Assembly: GCF_005222695.1 (NCBI RefSeq) | Contig: NZ_STGG01000041.1 | Span: forward strand, 434,001 to 498,000 | Length of the DNA: 64,000 nucleotides | Origin: Massilia sp. HP4 | Lineage (GTDB): Bacteria; Pseudomonadota; Gammaproteobacteria; Burkholderiales; Burkholderiaceae_D | Direction: 5' to 3' | Part shown: positions 49,317 through 56,679 of the stretch, in pieces | Layout of the letters: every line of letters begins with the position of its first letter | Position numbering within the stretch: the stretch's first letter is position 1 | Position numbers and translations under genes: made by a program | Notes under the pieces: generated by a model | Told to the model about the DNA's origin: nothing | The model's input: the letters and a program-made list of their open reading frames with translations, nothing else | Databases searched by the model: none

Positions 49317-50429
49317 CTAGCTACGCAAGCCGATTCGTTTCTGTTCGCGCGCCGAACGGTAAACGGCCTCGATGATGCGGATGTCGCGCAAGCCCTCTTC
49401 GCCCGGCACGATGGTCTCGCGATTATCCTTCACGCATAGCGCCATATGGTCGAGCTGGCCGACCCACTGGTTCGCGTACGGTCCGGGCGGCGGCGTGACC
49501 AGGGTCTTGTCGCTGCGTTCGCCGCCGACCCACATGCGCTGGCCGCTGTAGGCGGTGGCGGGCTCCAGCTCGATCCGCCCCTTGTCGCCCATCAGCACGA
49601 ACTGGTTCCGGTTGGCGCTGTACATCGACATGCAGGATGCGATGACGCCTGACCGGAACTCGAGCTGGAAGTCGATCATGTCTTCCACCTCGCGGAAACG
49701 CGGGTCGCTGCGGTCGGTGGTTTCCTTGGCGAACACGGCGACGGGTTCCTCCCCCGTCATGTAGCGTGCGGCCTGCAGTGCATAGATGCCGATGTCCATC
49801 AGCGAGCCGCCGCCCGACTGCGCCTTCTTCATGCGCCAGGTATTCGGGTCGCGCGCGACAAAGCCATGCTCGGAACGGAAATAGCGCAGCTTGCCGATGG
49901 CCCCGCTGCGCGCGAGGCGAATCGCCTCGACATTGTGCGGCTCGAAGCGCGAGCGGTAGCCGAGCATCAGCTTCTTGCCGGCCTTGCGGCAGGCGGCGAT
50001 CATCTGCTCGCACTCGGCCACGCTGACCGCCATCGGCTTCTCGCACATCACGTGCTTGCCGGCCGATGCCGCGCGGACCGTATATTCGGCATGCATGAAG
50101 ACCGGCAGGCAGATGTAGACGATGTCGATGTCGGGGTTGTCGCGGATGCTGTCGTAGTTCTCGTAGTTGTAGATGCCGCGCTCGGGCACGCCATATTCCG
50201 CCGCCACCTTCTTCGCCTTGGCCGGGTCGCCGCTGACCAGCGCCACCAGGCGGCTGTGCTGGCACTCCTTGAACTGGGGGATGATCCGTCCCAGTCCATA
50301 GCCGCCCAGGCCGACGACCGCATAGCCCAGCTTGCGTTCGGGATTGGCCCAGGCCGGTACACCTACGGCGCCCGCCGCCAGCACGCCACCCGCAGCCAGT
50401 ACCAGGCCGCGCCGATTCAGATCGATCAT
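49317..50429 (-). CDS. Gfo/Idh/MocA-family oxidoreductase, exported
   Basis: A 370-residue NAD(P)-dependent sugar oxidoreductase like glucose-fructose oxidoreductase. The N-terminus NRRGLVLAAGGVLAAGAVGV carries a twin-arginine pair and a hydrophobic stretch, suggesting Tat export with bound cofactor. Then come VVGLGGYGLGRIIPQF (Rossmann), HVMCEKPMAVSVAECEQMIA (the EKP motif with catalytic Lys) and a C-terminal GFO_IDH_MocA_C domain. It is divergent from the SMP-30 lactonase across 154 bases that hold a LacI-type operator, so the two may be co-regulated enzymes of sugar oxidation. Confidence 0.88.
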   Translation of the reverse strand: MIDLNRRGLVLAAGGVLAAGAVGVPAWANPERKLGYAVVGLGGYGLGRIIPQFKECQHSRLVALVSGDPAKAKKVAAEYGVPERGIYNYENYDSIRDNPDIDIVYICLPVFMHAEYTVRAASAGKHVMCEKPMAVSVAECEQMIAACRKAGKKLMLGYRSRFEPHNVEAIRLARSGAIGKLRYFRSEHGFVARDPNTWRMKKAQSGGGSLMDIGIYALQAARYMTGEEPVAVFAKETTDRSDPRFREVEDMIDFQLEFRSGVIASCMSMYSANRNQFVLMGDKGRIELEPATAYSGQRMWVGGERSDKTLVTPPPGPYANQWVGQLDHMALCVKDNRETIVPGEEGLRDIRIIEAVYRSAREQKRIGLRS

Positions 50430-50531
50430 TCAGGTCTCCTCGCAGGATTGTCGTTCAAATACCGTGCCGATCGAGCGGCACGGCGGGATACAATTGCCTC
50501 GTTACCAAGGATACAATCGATTCGATTGAAA

Positions 50532-50545
50532 TGGTAGCGTTAACA
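50532..50545. promoter_or_regulatory. LacI-family (XylR-like) operator between the sugar dehydrogenase and lactonase genes
   Basis: The sequence TGGTAGCGTTAACA matches the Xanthomonas XylR-box TGGTAGCGCTAACA at 13 of 14 positions, as I recall that motif. It is 38 bases upstream of the lactonase start codon in a divergent intergenic region. It may therefore repress in the absence of a sugar such as xylose. Confidence 0.5.
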
Positions 50546-50583
50546 TGGGGTTGATCGCCCCGATATTCATGAGGAGACCATCG

Positions 50584-51540
50584 ATGACCCGTACCCGCCC
50601 TACCCGCTTCGCCACCGCCGTTCGCACCCTGCTCGCCGCAGGCATCGCAGCCGCCCTGCCCGCCGGCGCGCTGGCCGCCAGCTGCAGTGGCAAGCCGCCA
50701 TCGGGCGAACTCAAGGCCGAGCGGATCGCCGCGATCAAGCCATCGCGCAGCGAGCCGGGGCTGTACGAGGGGCCGGTGTGGATCAGGGATGCGCTGTACT
50801 TCTCGGACTTCAGCTTCAGCGAAGGCTTTCCTTCGCGCGTGCGCAAGTTCTCGCCCGATGGCACGGTGAGCACCGCGATCGAGGATGCCGGCAGCAATGG
50901 CCTGGCGATCGACGCCGATGGCGCGCTGGTCGCCGCGACCCACAAGTACAAGGCCATGTCGCGCTACGACCTCGCCAGCGGCCGGCGCACCGACGCCGCC
51001 ACGCGCTTCCAGGGGCAAGTCTTCAATTCGCCGAACGATATCGCGATCGCGGCCGACGGTGCGATCTATTTCACCGACCCGGACTACCAGAAGGCCGCGG
51101 CGCCAGGCGGCCAGCCGGTGACCGGCATCTACCGGATCGCCACCGACGGCACCGTCACCCTGGTGGACGGCACGCGCAAGAATCCGAACGGGATCGCGCT
51201 CTCGCTGAACGGCGACACCCTGTACGTGAACGCGAGCGACGGCGCGGTGCGCGCCTATCCGATCAAGGACGGCGTGCCGCAGCCAGGAAAAGATGTGATC
51301 AAGGGCATCGAGAACGGCGACGGCATGACGCTCGACTGCCACGGCAACCTGTACGTGACCGAACACGGACCGAGACGGGTGCGCGTGTTCACGCCCCAGG
51401 GCCGCGAGCTGGCTACGATCCGCACGGACGCCAATGTCACCAACGTCGCCTTCGGCGGCGCCGATGGCAAGACGCTGTACATCACGGGCGCCGGCGCTGT
51501 GTGGCAGGTGCGGCTGGACGTGACCGGCCTGCCCTATTGA
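50584..51540 (+). CDS. SMP-30/gluconolactonase-family protein, secreted
   Basis: The 318-residue product has a signal peptide (cleavage near LAA-SC) and a six-bladed beta-propeller with repeated metal-binding motifs: PGLYEGPVWIRDALYFSDFS (Glu ligand), FNSPNDIAIAADGAIYFTDP (Asn/Asp ligands) and ENGDGMTLDCHGNLYVTEHG (Asp ligand). It would hydrolyse a sugar-acid lactone in the periplasm, and so fits with the divergent sugar oxidoreductase. GAGGAGA precedes the ATG at 50584; the longer reading from 50545 starts at the operator and has no signal peptide. Confidence 0.88.
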   Translation: MTRTRPTRFATAVRTLLAAGIAAALPAGALAASCSGKPPSGELKAERIAAIKPSRSEPGLYEGPVWIRDALYFSDFSFSEGFPSRVRKFSPDGTVSTAIEDAGSNGLAIDADGALVAATHKYKAMSRYDLASGRRTDAATRFQGQVFNSPNDIAIAADGAIYFTDPDYQKAAAPGGQPVTGIYRIATDGTVTLVDGTRKNPNGIALSLNGDTLYVNASDGAVRAYPIKDGVPQPGKDVIKGIENGDGMTLDCHGNLYVTEHGPRRVRVFTPQGRELATIRTDANVTNVAFGGADGKTLYITGAGAVWQVRLDVTGLPY

Positions 51541-51543
51541 GTA

Positions 51544-51945
51544 TTACCAGGCGCGGCGGCCGGCCGATCCGAAATTGTGGCCGGTCACCAGCGTGGTGCT
51601 CTGCACCAGCATCGACAGGCCCAGGATCAGCTGCACCAGCTTGTCGTCGGGCAGTACCCAGAACTGGCCGGGCGGCTGCTCGGCCTGGGTGGCGGCCATG
51701 ATCAGCGGCGCGATCCAGGAGGCATCCTGGTCGACGTCGAGCACGATCGCATCTTCCGTGGTCTGCATGTGGACGGTGCCGCCCTCGGCCAGCATGAAGC
51801 AGATGCCGACGCCGGTTTCCTGGGGGCGGATCAGCTCTTGCATGGCGCGATTGTGTTCGTCGATCCAGAGTTCGACGTCCTGCGGCGTCTCGAGCGGCGT
51901 CCAGGGGCGGGGTTTGAAGCGGGGTTGGTCGGACGGAAGAGTCAT
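51544..51945 (-). CDS. Hypothetical protein
   Basis: A 133-residue soluble protein with no recognised family. Visible elements are the N-terminal PWTPLETPQDVELWIDEHNR, a middle strand region GICFMLAEGGTVHMQTTEDA and a C-terminal helical part. The stop is 3 bases from the convergent lactonase gene. Composition is typical of the genome, so it is likely real. I can say nothing safe about function. Confidence 0.7.
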   Translation of the reverse strand: MTLPSDQPRFKPRPWTPLETPQDVELWIDEHNRAMQELIRPQETGVGICFMLAEGGTVHMQTTEDAIVLDVDQDASWIAPLIMAATQAEQPPGQFWVLPDDKLVQLILGLSMLVQSTTLVTGHNFGSAGRRAW

Positions 51946-52004
51946 CTGCTGCGCGGTGAAGGAAACGGCGAGTATCTTACGGGATTTTCGTGCGCAGCGC
52001 CCTG

Positions 52005-52478
52005 CTATATCACGTCGAGCGTCACCAGCCGCACGTCCACGCGGCTATCCTCGACCAGCAATTCTCCGACCGACACCGGCAGCTTGAAGCGCCGCCGTCC
52101 CGCGGCGCCAGGATTCACATACAGCACGCCGCCGCGTTCCGCGCAGGCGGGCTTGTGCGAGTGACCGGTGACCACCACGCGCACGCCGCTGGCGGCCACA
52201 TCGATGGCGAGTTCCTTGAGGTCATGCAGCATGTGGATGACGACGCCACCCACGGTCAGGGTGACCGTCTCGGGGAGATCGCGTGCCCAGGCGCCGTGGT
52301 CGTTATTGCCGCGCACGGCGGTCAATGGCGCCAGTTCGGCGAGCTGCGCGAGGATGTCCGCGCCGACGATATCGCCCGCGTGGAGGATGTGGTCGCTGCC
52401 CCGCAAGAAATCCAGCGCCTGCGGGCGCAGCAGCCCGTGCGTGTCGGAAATGAGGCCGATCCGCACGGGCGCCGGCAC
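52005..52478 (-). CDS. YfcE-type metallophosphoesterase
   Basis: A 157-residue calcineurin-like phosphodiesterase with all five signature metal motifs: ISDTHG (D-x-H), HAGDIVGADI (GDxx), RGNNDH (GNHD-type), VVTGHSHKP (GHxH). Such YfcE/MJ0936-family enzymes hydrolyse phosphodiesters in the cytoplasm. The start MPAPVRIGLISDTHG is the natural one. It ends 59 bases from the hypothetical gene and is in tandem with a DUF378 gene directly upstream (no gap). Confidence 0.93.
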   Translation of the reverse strand: MPAPVRIGLISDTHGLLRPQALDFLRGSDHILHAGDIVGADILAQLAELAPLTAVRGNNDHGAWARDLPETVTLTVGGVVIHMLHDLKELAIDVAASGVRVVVTGHSHKPACAERGGVLYVNPGAAGRRRFKLPVSVGELLVEDSRVDVRLVTLDVI

Positions 52479-52769
52479 TCAGTGCCGCTTGCTGCTGGCC
52501 ATCTTGGCCGTGGTATAGATCGAGTACAGCGCGGCCAGGCCCACCACCACGTAGACGATGCGGGTCAGCGCGGTATCGGGACCGAATAGCGTGGCGACCA
52601 TGTCGACCCCGAACAGGCCGACCATGGCCCAGTTGAGGCCACCGATGATCAGGAGCGCCATCGCGATATAGTCGATGGCGGACATGGCCGCACGCTCGCG
52701 CGCGTGAACGTTGACGCGACGATCGGGCATCGACCGGCGATCCATGGTTGGTGCATTGATTGTTGCCAT
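52479..52769 (-). CDS. DUF378 family small membrane protein
   Basis: A 96-residue protein with two transmembrane helices (SAIDYIAMALLIIGGLNWAM, with the GGLNWAMVGLFGVDMVA signature; then IVYVVVGLAALYSIYTT), the YuzA/DUF378 family. Function unknown. GGAGG six bases before ATG 52769 sets the start; a GTG three bases upstream is less likely. It lies immediately upstream of the phosphoesterase gene without a gap. Confidence 0.88.
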   Translation of the reverse strand: MATINAPTMDRRSMPDRRVNVHARERAAMSAIDYIAMALLIIGGLNWAMVGLFGVDMVATLFGPDTALTRIVYVVVGLAALYSIYTTAKMASSKRH

Positions 52770-52880
52770 CACAGCCTCCTTGGAAAGACGTGGGACAGCC
52801 GGGGCGTCCTGCCCCGGCGCTTGACAACCATACTATCCCAAGTTACCGGACACGCTCGCACGCATCGGCGGGATGGCGAA

Positions 52881-53498
52881 TCACCCCTTCCAGCTGCGTT
52901 CGAGGCCGGTATCGGCGTGGATCCAGCCGCCGCGCGGGCCCGAGCGGTAGTAGTAGCCGACCCCGCCGCCGCGGAAGCTCTTGATCAGCCCGCCGAGCAC
53001 TTCCTCGTTCAGGCCGGCGATGCGGATGTCGGCCGCCTTGCCCACCATGTGCAGCGACTGGCGCGCGGCCGGAATGCCGGCTTCGCGCAGGCGCGCATTC
53101 GATGCCGGCGAGCGGTAGCCGGACAGGATCTCGAGCGGCTGCAGCAGGCCGTAGCGGGCGATGAAGGCCTGGGTGCTCCACAGCATCTCGAGCAGCTTGG
53201 GATCGATCCTGGCGGTGGCCTTGCCGTTGACGTCGCGCAGCAGGTGGCACAACTGCTCGTAGGCCGAGTCGATGACTTCGCCGTCCTTCCAGTACAGCAC
53301 GCTCGCGCGTTCGCCACTGGCCGGACGGGTCACGGACAGGGTGCGCGGCTTGACCCAGAAATCGAGGTCGAGGGCTTGCGAATCGAACAGGTCGGGCGGC
53401 GGTTGGAGGTCGGTGGCGGCAGCGGCCAGCGGCGCCCCGAGGGCGCCCAGCGCGGCCAGGCGCGCACTGTGATGAAGAAAGTCTCTACGTGAAGCCAT
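52881..53498 (-). CDS. DUF882/M15-type peptidoglycan-modifying protein, Tat-exported
   Basis: The 205-residue product begins MASRRDFLHHSARLAALGAL, a canonical twin-arginine signal (SRRDFL). The mature domain is YcbK-like: SGYRSPASNARLREAG, the zinc-site segment SLHMVGKAADIRI and WIHADTG with the C-terminal His. This fold is shared with D-Ala-D-Ala metallopeptidases. It is proposed to act on peptidoglycan in the periplasm. Start 53498 is preferred because the Tat motif begins there. Confidence 0.88.
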   Translation of the reverse strand: MASRRDFLHHSARLAALGALGAPLAAAATDLQPPPDLFDSQALDLDFWVKPRTLSVTRPASGERASVLYWKDGEVIDSAYEQLCHLLRDVNGKATARIDPKLLEMLWSTQAFIARYGLLQPLEILSGYRSPASNARLREAGIPAARQSLHMVGKAADIRIAGLNEEVLGGLIKSFRGGGVGYYYRSGPRGGWIHADTGLERSWKG

Positions 53499-53625
53499 GG
53501 GTGCGGATCCGGTACTCGACAATTGCGATGACGCATACTATAGCGTATCCGACAAGCATGCAGAAGTGTTCACGAAGCGTGCAAATGTTATCGCTTTGTT
53601 GCAATTAGGCGACCTGGGCCGGACT

Positions 53626-54147
53626 TTACTCGCTGCAGTTGCAGAAACGCTTGTTCGCTGGATCGCAGGCGCCGTCGAGGCGCTTCCACAGCAGGTCGCA
53701 CTCGAGCCCATAACAAGCTCTTTCTTTGCCGGCATTGATATAGCCGTGGCGCTCGAAGAACTGGCTGGCCCCAGATGGGCTGTGCAGGTGCAATTTACTG
53801 ATATTCCAGGCACGCGCCTGCTGCTCCACCGCATCCAGCAGGGCACGGCCGACGCCGCAGCGCAAGGCGTCCGGCAGCACGTAGCACAAGGCCAGCTTGC
53901 CGGCCTGCGTCAACAGCGTTAGGCCGATCAGCTCGCCTTCGCTTTCGGCGACCACCACATAATTGGTGGGCGCGGAAAACCAGGTGACGACGTTGGCCGG
54001 CGTCTTGTTGCCGAGCCATGCGTCGAGCACGCCTGGCTGGCCCTGGTGGTCGGCGCGGCAGCCCTCCTCGATCGAACGGCGCAGCAGAGTGCAGGCAGCC
54101 GTTGCATCGCCAGGGACAGCCCTGCGGATTTCAATACGCGTGGACAT
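53626..54147 (-). CDS. GNAT family N-acetyltransferase
   Basis: A 173-residue GNAT protein with MSTRIEIRRAVPGDATAACT at the start, and the acetyl-CoA loop RCGVGRALLDAVEQQARAWN (RxxGxG/A) near residue 95, followed by SGASQFFERHGYINAG. It is a small-molecule or side-chain acetyltransferase of unknown substrate. ATG 54147 is favoured over the in-frame TTG at 54150. It is divergent from a sulfate-binding protein gene. Confidence 0.85.
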   Translation of the reverse strand: MSTRIEIRRAVPGDATAACTLLRRSIEEGCRADHQGQPGVLDAWLGNKTPANVVTWFSAPTNYVVVAESEGELIGLTLLTQAGKLALCYVLPDALRCGVGRALLDAVEQQARAWNISKLHLHSPSGASQFFERHGYINAGKERACYGLECDLLWKRLDGACDPANKRFCNCSE

Positions 54148-54351
54148 CAATCATCTACTTGGAAACGGACATGAACGAACGATGACAGGGCATCGCACGG
54201 CCTCGACTATACACCGAAAGGTAGAGACCCTGCTGGCGACACGGTCAAACGCGTTCCGCTTATAAAGATATGACGAAACTATCGTTCCGTTTGCGGCATG
54301 GATTAGGGAACATGCACTCTGTCACTACAACTTTCGAAGCGAGAAAAAACA

Positions 54352-55371
54352 ATGCGCGACACCACCCCGAACACGCTACGCCGCTCCCTCCTGGCACTGG
54401 TCCTCGCCGCCGGCGGTGCGCTGCCGCTGCACGCGAGCGCGGCCGATGCCGAATTGCTGAACGTGTCCTACGACGTGGCGCGCGAGCTGTATAAAGAGGT
54501 CAACCCGGCCTTCATCGCCTCGTATAAACAGCAGACCGGCCAGACCCTGACCATCAAGCAGTCGCACGGCGGCTCGAGCAAGCAGGCGCGCGCCGTGGCC
54601 GATGGCCTCGAGGCATCCGTGGTGACCATGAACCAGGCCAATGACATCGACTTGCTGGTCGACCGTGGCCTGGTGGCCAAGGATTGGGCCAAGAAATTCC
54701 CGAACAACGCCACCCCGTACTACTCGACCATGGTGTTCCTGGTACGCAAGGGTAATCCGAAGCAGGTGCGCGACTGGGCCGACCTGGCGCGTCCGGGCGT
54801 GGCCAGCATCATCCCGAATCCCAAGACCTCGGGCAATGGCCGCTACACCTACCTGGCGGCCTGGGGTGCGGTGATCAAGAAAGGCGGCACCGAAGCGCAG
54901 GCGCGCGACCTGGTCGGCAAGATCTTCAAGAACGTGCCGATCCTGGACGGCGGCGGCCGCGCGGCCACCACCACCTTTACCCAGCGCCAGATTGGCGACG
55001 TGCTGGTGACCTTCGAAAACGAAGTGAGCATGGTACGCCAGGAATTCGGCAACGATTTCGAAGTCATCTACCCGAGCAGCTCGATCCTGGCCGAGTCGCC
55101 GGTGGCCGTGGTCGACAAGGTCGTCGATCGCCTCAAGGTACGCCAGCCGGCCACCGCCTACCTGAACTTCCTGTACTCGCCGGCCGGCCAGGAAATCGGC
55201 GCCAAGCACTTCATGCGTGTGCGTTCGGAATCAGTCATGAAGAAATACGCTGCCAACTACAAGCCCGTCAGCCTGTTCACCGTGGACGAGGTATTCGGCG
55301 GCTGGACCGCGGCCCAGAAACGCCACTTCAACGATGGCGGCGAGTTCGACAAGATCTACCAGGCCAAGTAA
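54352..55371 (+). CDS. Sulfate/thiosulfate-type ABC transporter substrate-binding protein
   Basis: A 339-residue periplasmic protein with signal peptide (cleavage near SAA-DA) and Sbp/CysP signatures: LLNVSYDVARELYKEVNPAF, KQSHGGSSKQARAVADGLEA and IIPNPKTSGNGRYTYLAAWG. These form the sulfate-binding site. It lacks the adjacent cysTWA permease and ATPase genes of a complete operon. A terminator follows at 55391-55418. It could supply sulfate for a transporter encoded elsewhere. Confidence 0.93.
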   Translation: MRDTTPNTLRRSLLALVLAAGGALPLHASAADAELLNVSYDVARELYKEVNPAFIASYKQQTGQTLTIKQSHGGSSKQARAVADGLEASVVTMNQANDIDLLVDRGLVAKDWAKKFPNNATPYYSTMVFLVRKGNPKQVRDWADLARPGVASIIPNPKTSGNGRYTYLAAWGAVIKKGGTEAQARDLVGKIFKNVPILDGGGRAATTTFTQRQIGDVLVTFENEVSMVRQEFGNDFEVIYPSSSILAESPVAVVDKVVDRLKVRQPATAYLNFLYSPAGQEIGAKHFMRVRSESVMKKYAANYKPVSLFTVDEVFGGWTAAQKRHFNDGGEFDKIYQAK

Positions 55372-55390
55372 GCCGGCCCGATGCATCGAG

Positions 55391-55418
55391 ACAGCCCTGC
55401 CGCGTGCAGGGCTGTTTT
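55391..55418 (+). terminator. Rho-independent terminator after the sulfate-binding protein gene
   Basis: A perfect 10-bp stem (ACAGCCCTGC / GCAGGGCTGT) with loop CGCGT, ending in four T residues. It stands 19 bases after the stop codon. Confidence 0.88.
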
Positions 55419-55662
55419 GCATGAGTTGCATAGAAATTGATCACTCGACATTTCTATGTGACATGGGTTGTTAATTTTATTCACTCAAGTCGTCACATTT
55501 CCGTCAAAAAATGGCTTCCCATAGGGGAATTTGCTCGTGCGCCATAGACATGCAGCTGGGATGGATGATATTGTCCTTACTCTAGTTGCTCTAGAGATAG
55601 ATGTTGATCTTGCGCCGCCAGGCGCCCCGACGTTCAACCTCAACCCAGATTCCAGACAAAGA

Positions 55663-56616
55663 ATGATCAAGAAACTGTTAGCAACGGTCCTGATGACTAT
55701 TTCGGCTGCGGCATTCGCCGTGCCGTTTGGGTCGCAGTCGGTGCTCGTCGTCGAAGATGAGACCGGAAAGATCCTGCTCGAAAAAAACGCCGATACCGTG
55801 ATGCCGATCGCATCGCTCACCAAGCTCATGACCGCAATGGTCGTGCTCGATGCCAAGCTCGACATGGACGAGCAGATCGAGATCGACCGGGAAGACGTCG
55901 ATCGCGTCAAGTTCAGCAGTTCGCGGGTGCCGGTCGGCGCCAGCATCTCGCGCCGCGACGTACTGCACCTGGCCCTGATGTCTTCGGACAACCGCGCCGC
56001 CGCCGCCCTCGCCCGCACCTTCCCGGGCGGCAAGGAGGGCTTCAAGGCCGCCGTGCGCCGCAAGATCCGTGCGCTGGGCATGACCCAGACCGAGATCGAA
56101 GAGCCGACCGGCCTGTCGCCGCACAACCGCTCGAATGCCGCCGACCTGGTCAAGATGGCGTCCGCCTCGAGCGGCTATCCCGAGATCGTGCGCATGACCA
56201 CCGAGACCAAGGAAATCATCGACATCAACGGCCGCGGCGTCGAATACCGCAACACCAACCGCCTGGTCGGCGCCAAGGGCTGGGACGTGGGCCTGTCCAA
56301 GACAGGCTTCACCAACGAAGCCGGCCGCTGCCTGATCATGAACATCACCGCCGCCGGCAAGAAGGCGACGCTGGTGCTGCTCAATGCCAGCGCCTCGTCG
56401 GCGCGCGTGATGGACGCGCTCAATATCCGCCGCTTCATCACGGGCGACGAGCCGGTGAGCCGGGTGGCGCGCGCCGCCAGCGGCGGCCCGCGCATCAAGG
56501 CCAGCGCCGGCGGCTCGAAAGCCAAGGCGCGCGCCAAGTCGAAGTCTTCCAAGGCCAAGGCCACCAAGAAGCGCACCACCGCCAAGGTCAAGACCGCGCG
56601 CAAGCGCCGCGACTGA
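55663..56616 (+). CDS. pbpG: D-alanyl-D-alanine endopeptidase (PBP7/PbpG-type) with basic tail
   Basis: The 317-residue protein has a signal peptide (MIKKLLATVLMTISAAAFAV) and the three penicillin-binding motifs: Ser-x-x-Lys in IASLTKLMTAMVV, Ser-x-Asn in LMSSDNRAAAAL and Lys-Thr-Gly in GLSKTGFTNEAG. It would cleave cross-links in peptidoglycan. After the catalytic domain (about residue 265 on) comes a Lys/Ala/Arg/Ser-rich tail of about 50 residues resembling bacterial histone H1-like proteins. The start at 55663 is set by the signal peptide. A large hairpin follows. Confidence 0.92.
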   Translation: MIKKLLATVLMTISAAAFAVPFGSQSVLVVEDETGKILLEKNADTVMPIASLTKLMTAMVVLDAKLDMDEQIEIDREDVDRVKFSSSRVPVGASISRRDVLHLALMSSDNRAAAALARTFPGGKEGFKAAVRRKIRALGMTQTEIEEPTGLSPHNRSNAADLVKMASASSGYPEIVRMTTETKEIIDINGRGVEYRNTNRLVGAKGWDVGLSKTGFTNEAGRCLIMNITAAGKKATLVLLNASASSARVMDALNIRRFITGDEPVSRVARAASGGPRIKASAGGSKAKARAKSKSSKAKATKKRTTAKVKTARKRRD

Positions 56617-56631
56617 TCCGCGACGGTGCAC

Positions 56632-56665
56632 CATGACAAAGGGGCCGCGAGGCCCCTTTGTCATG
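56632..56665. terminator. Perfect hairpin between the endopeptidase gene and recD
   Basis: CATGACAAAGGGGCC (56632-56646) pairs perfectly with GGCCCCTTTGTCATG (56651-56665) around loop GCGA. It lies between converging genes. No run of T follows on either side, so it is a terminator candidate of the intrinsic or other type. Confidence 0.7.
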
Positions 56666-56679
56666 GCGTGCGGCGCACC

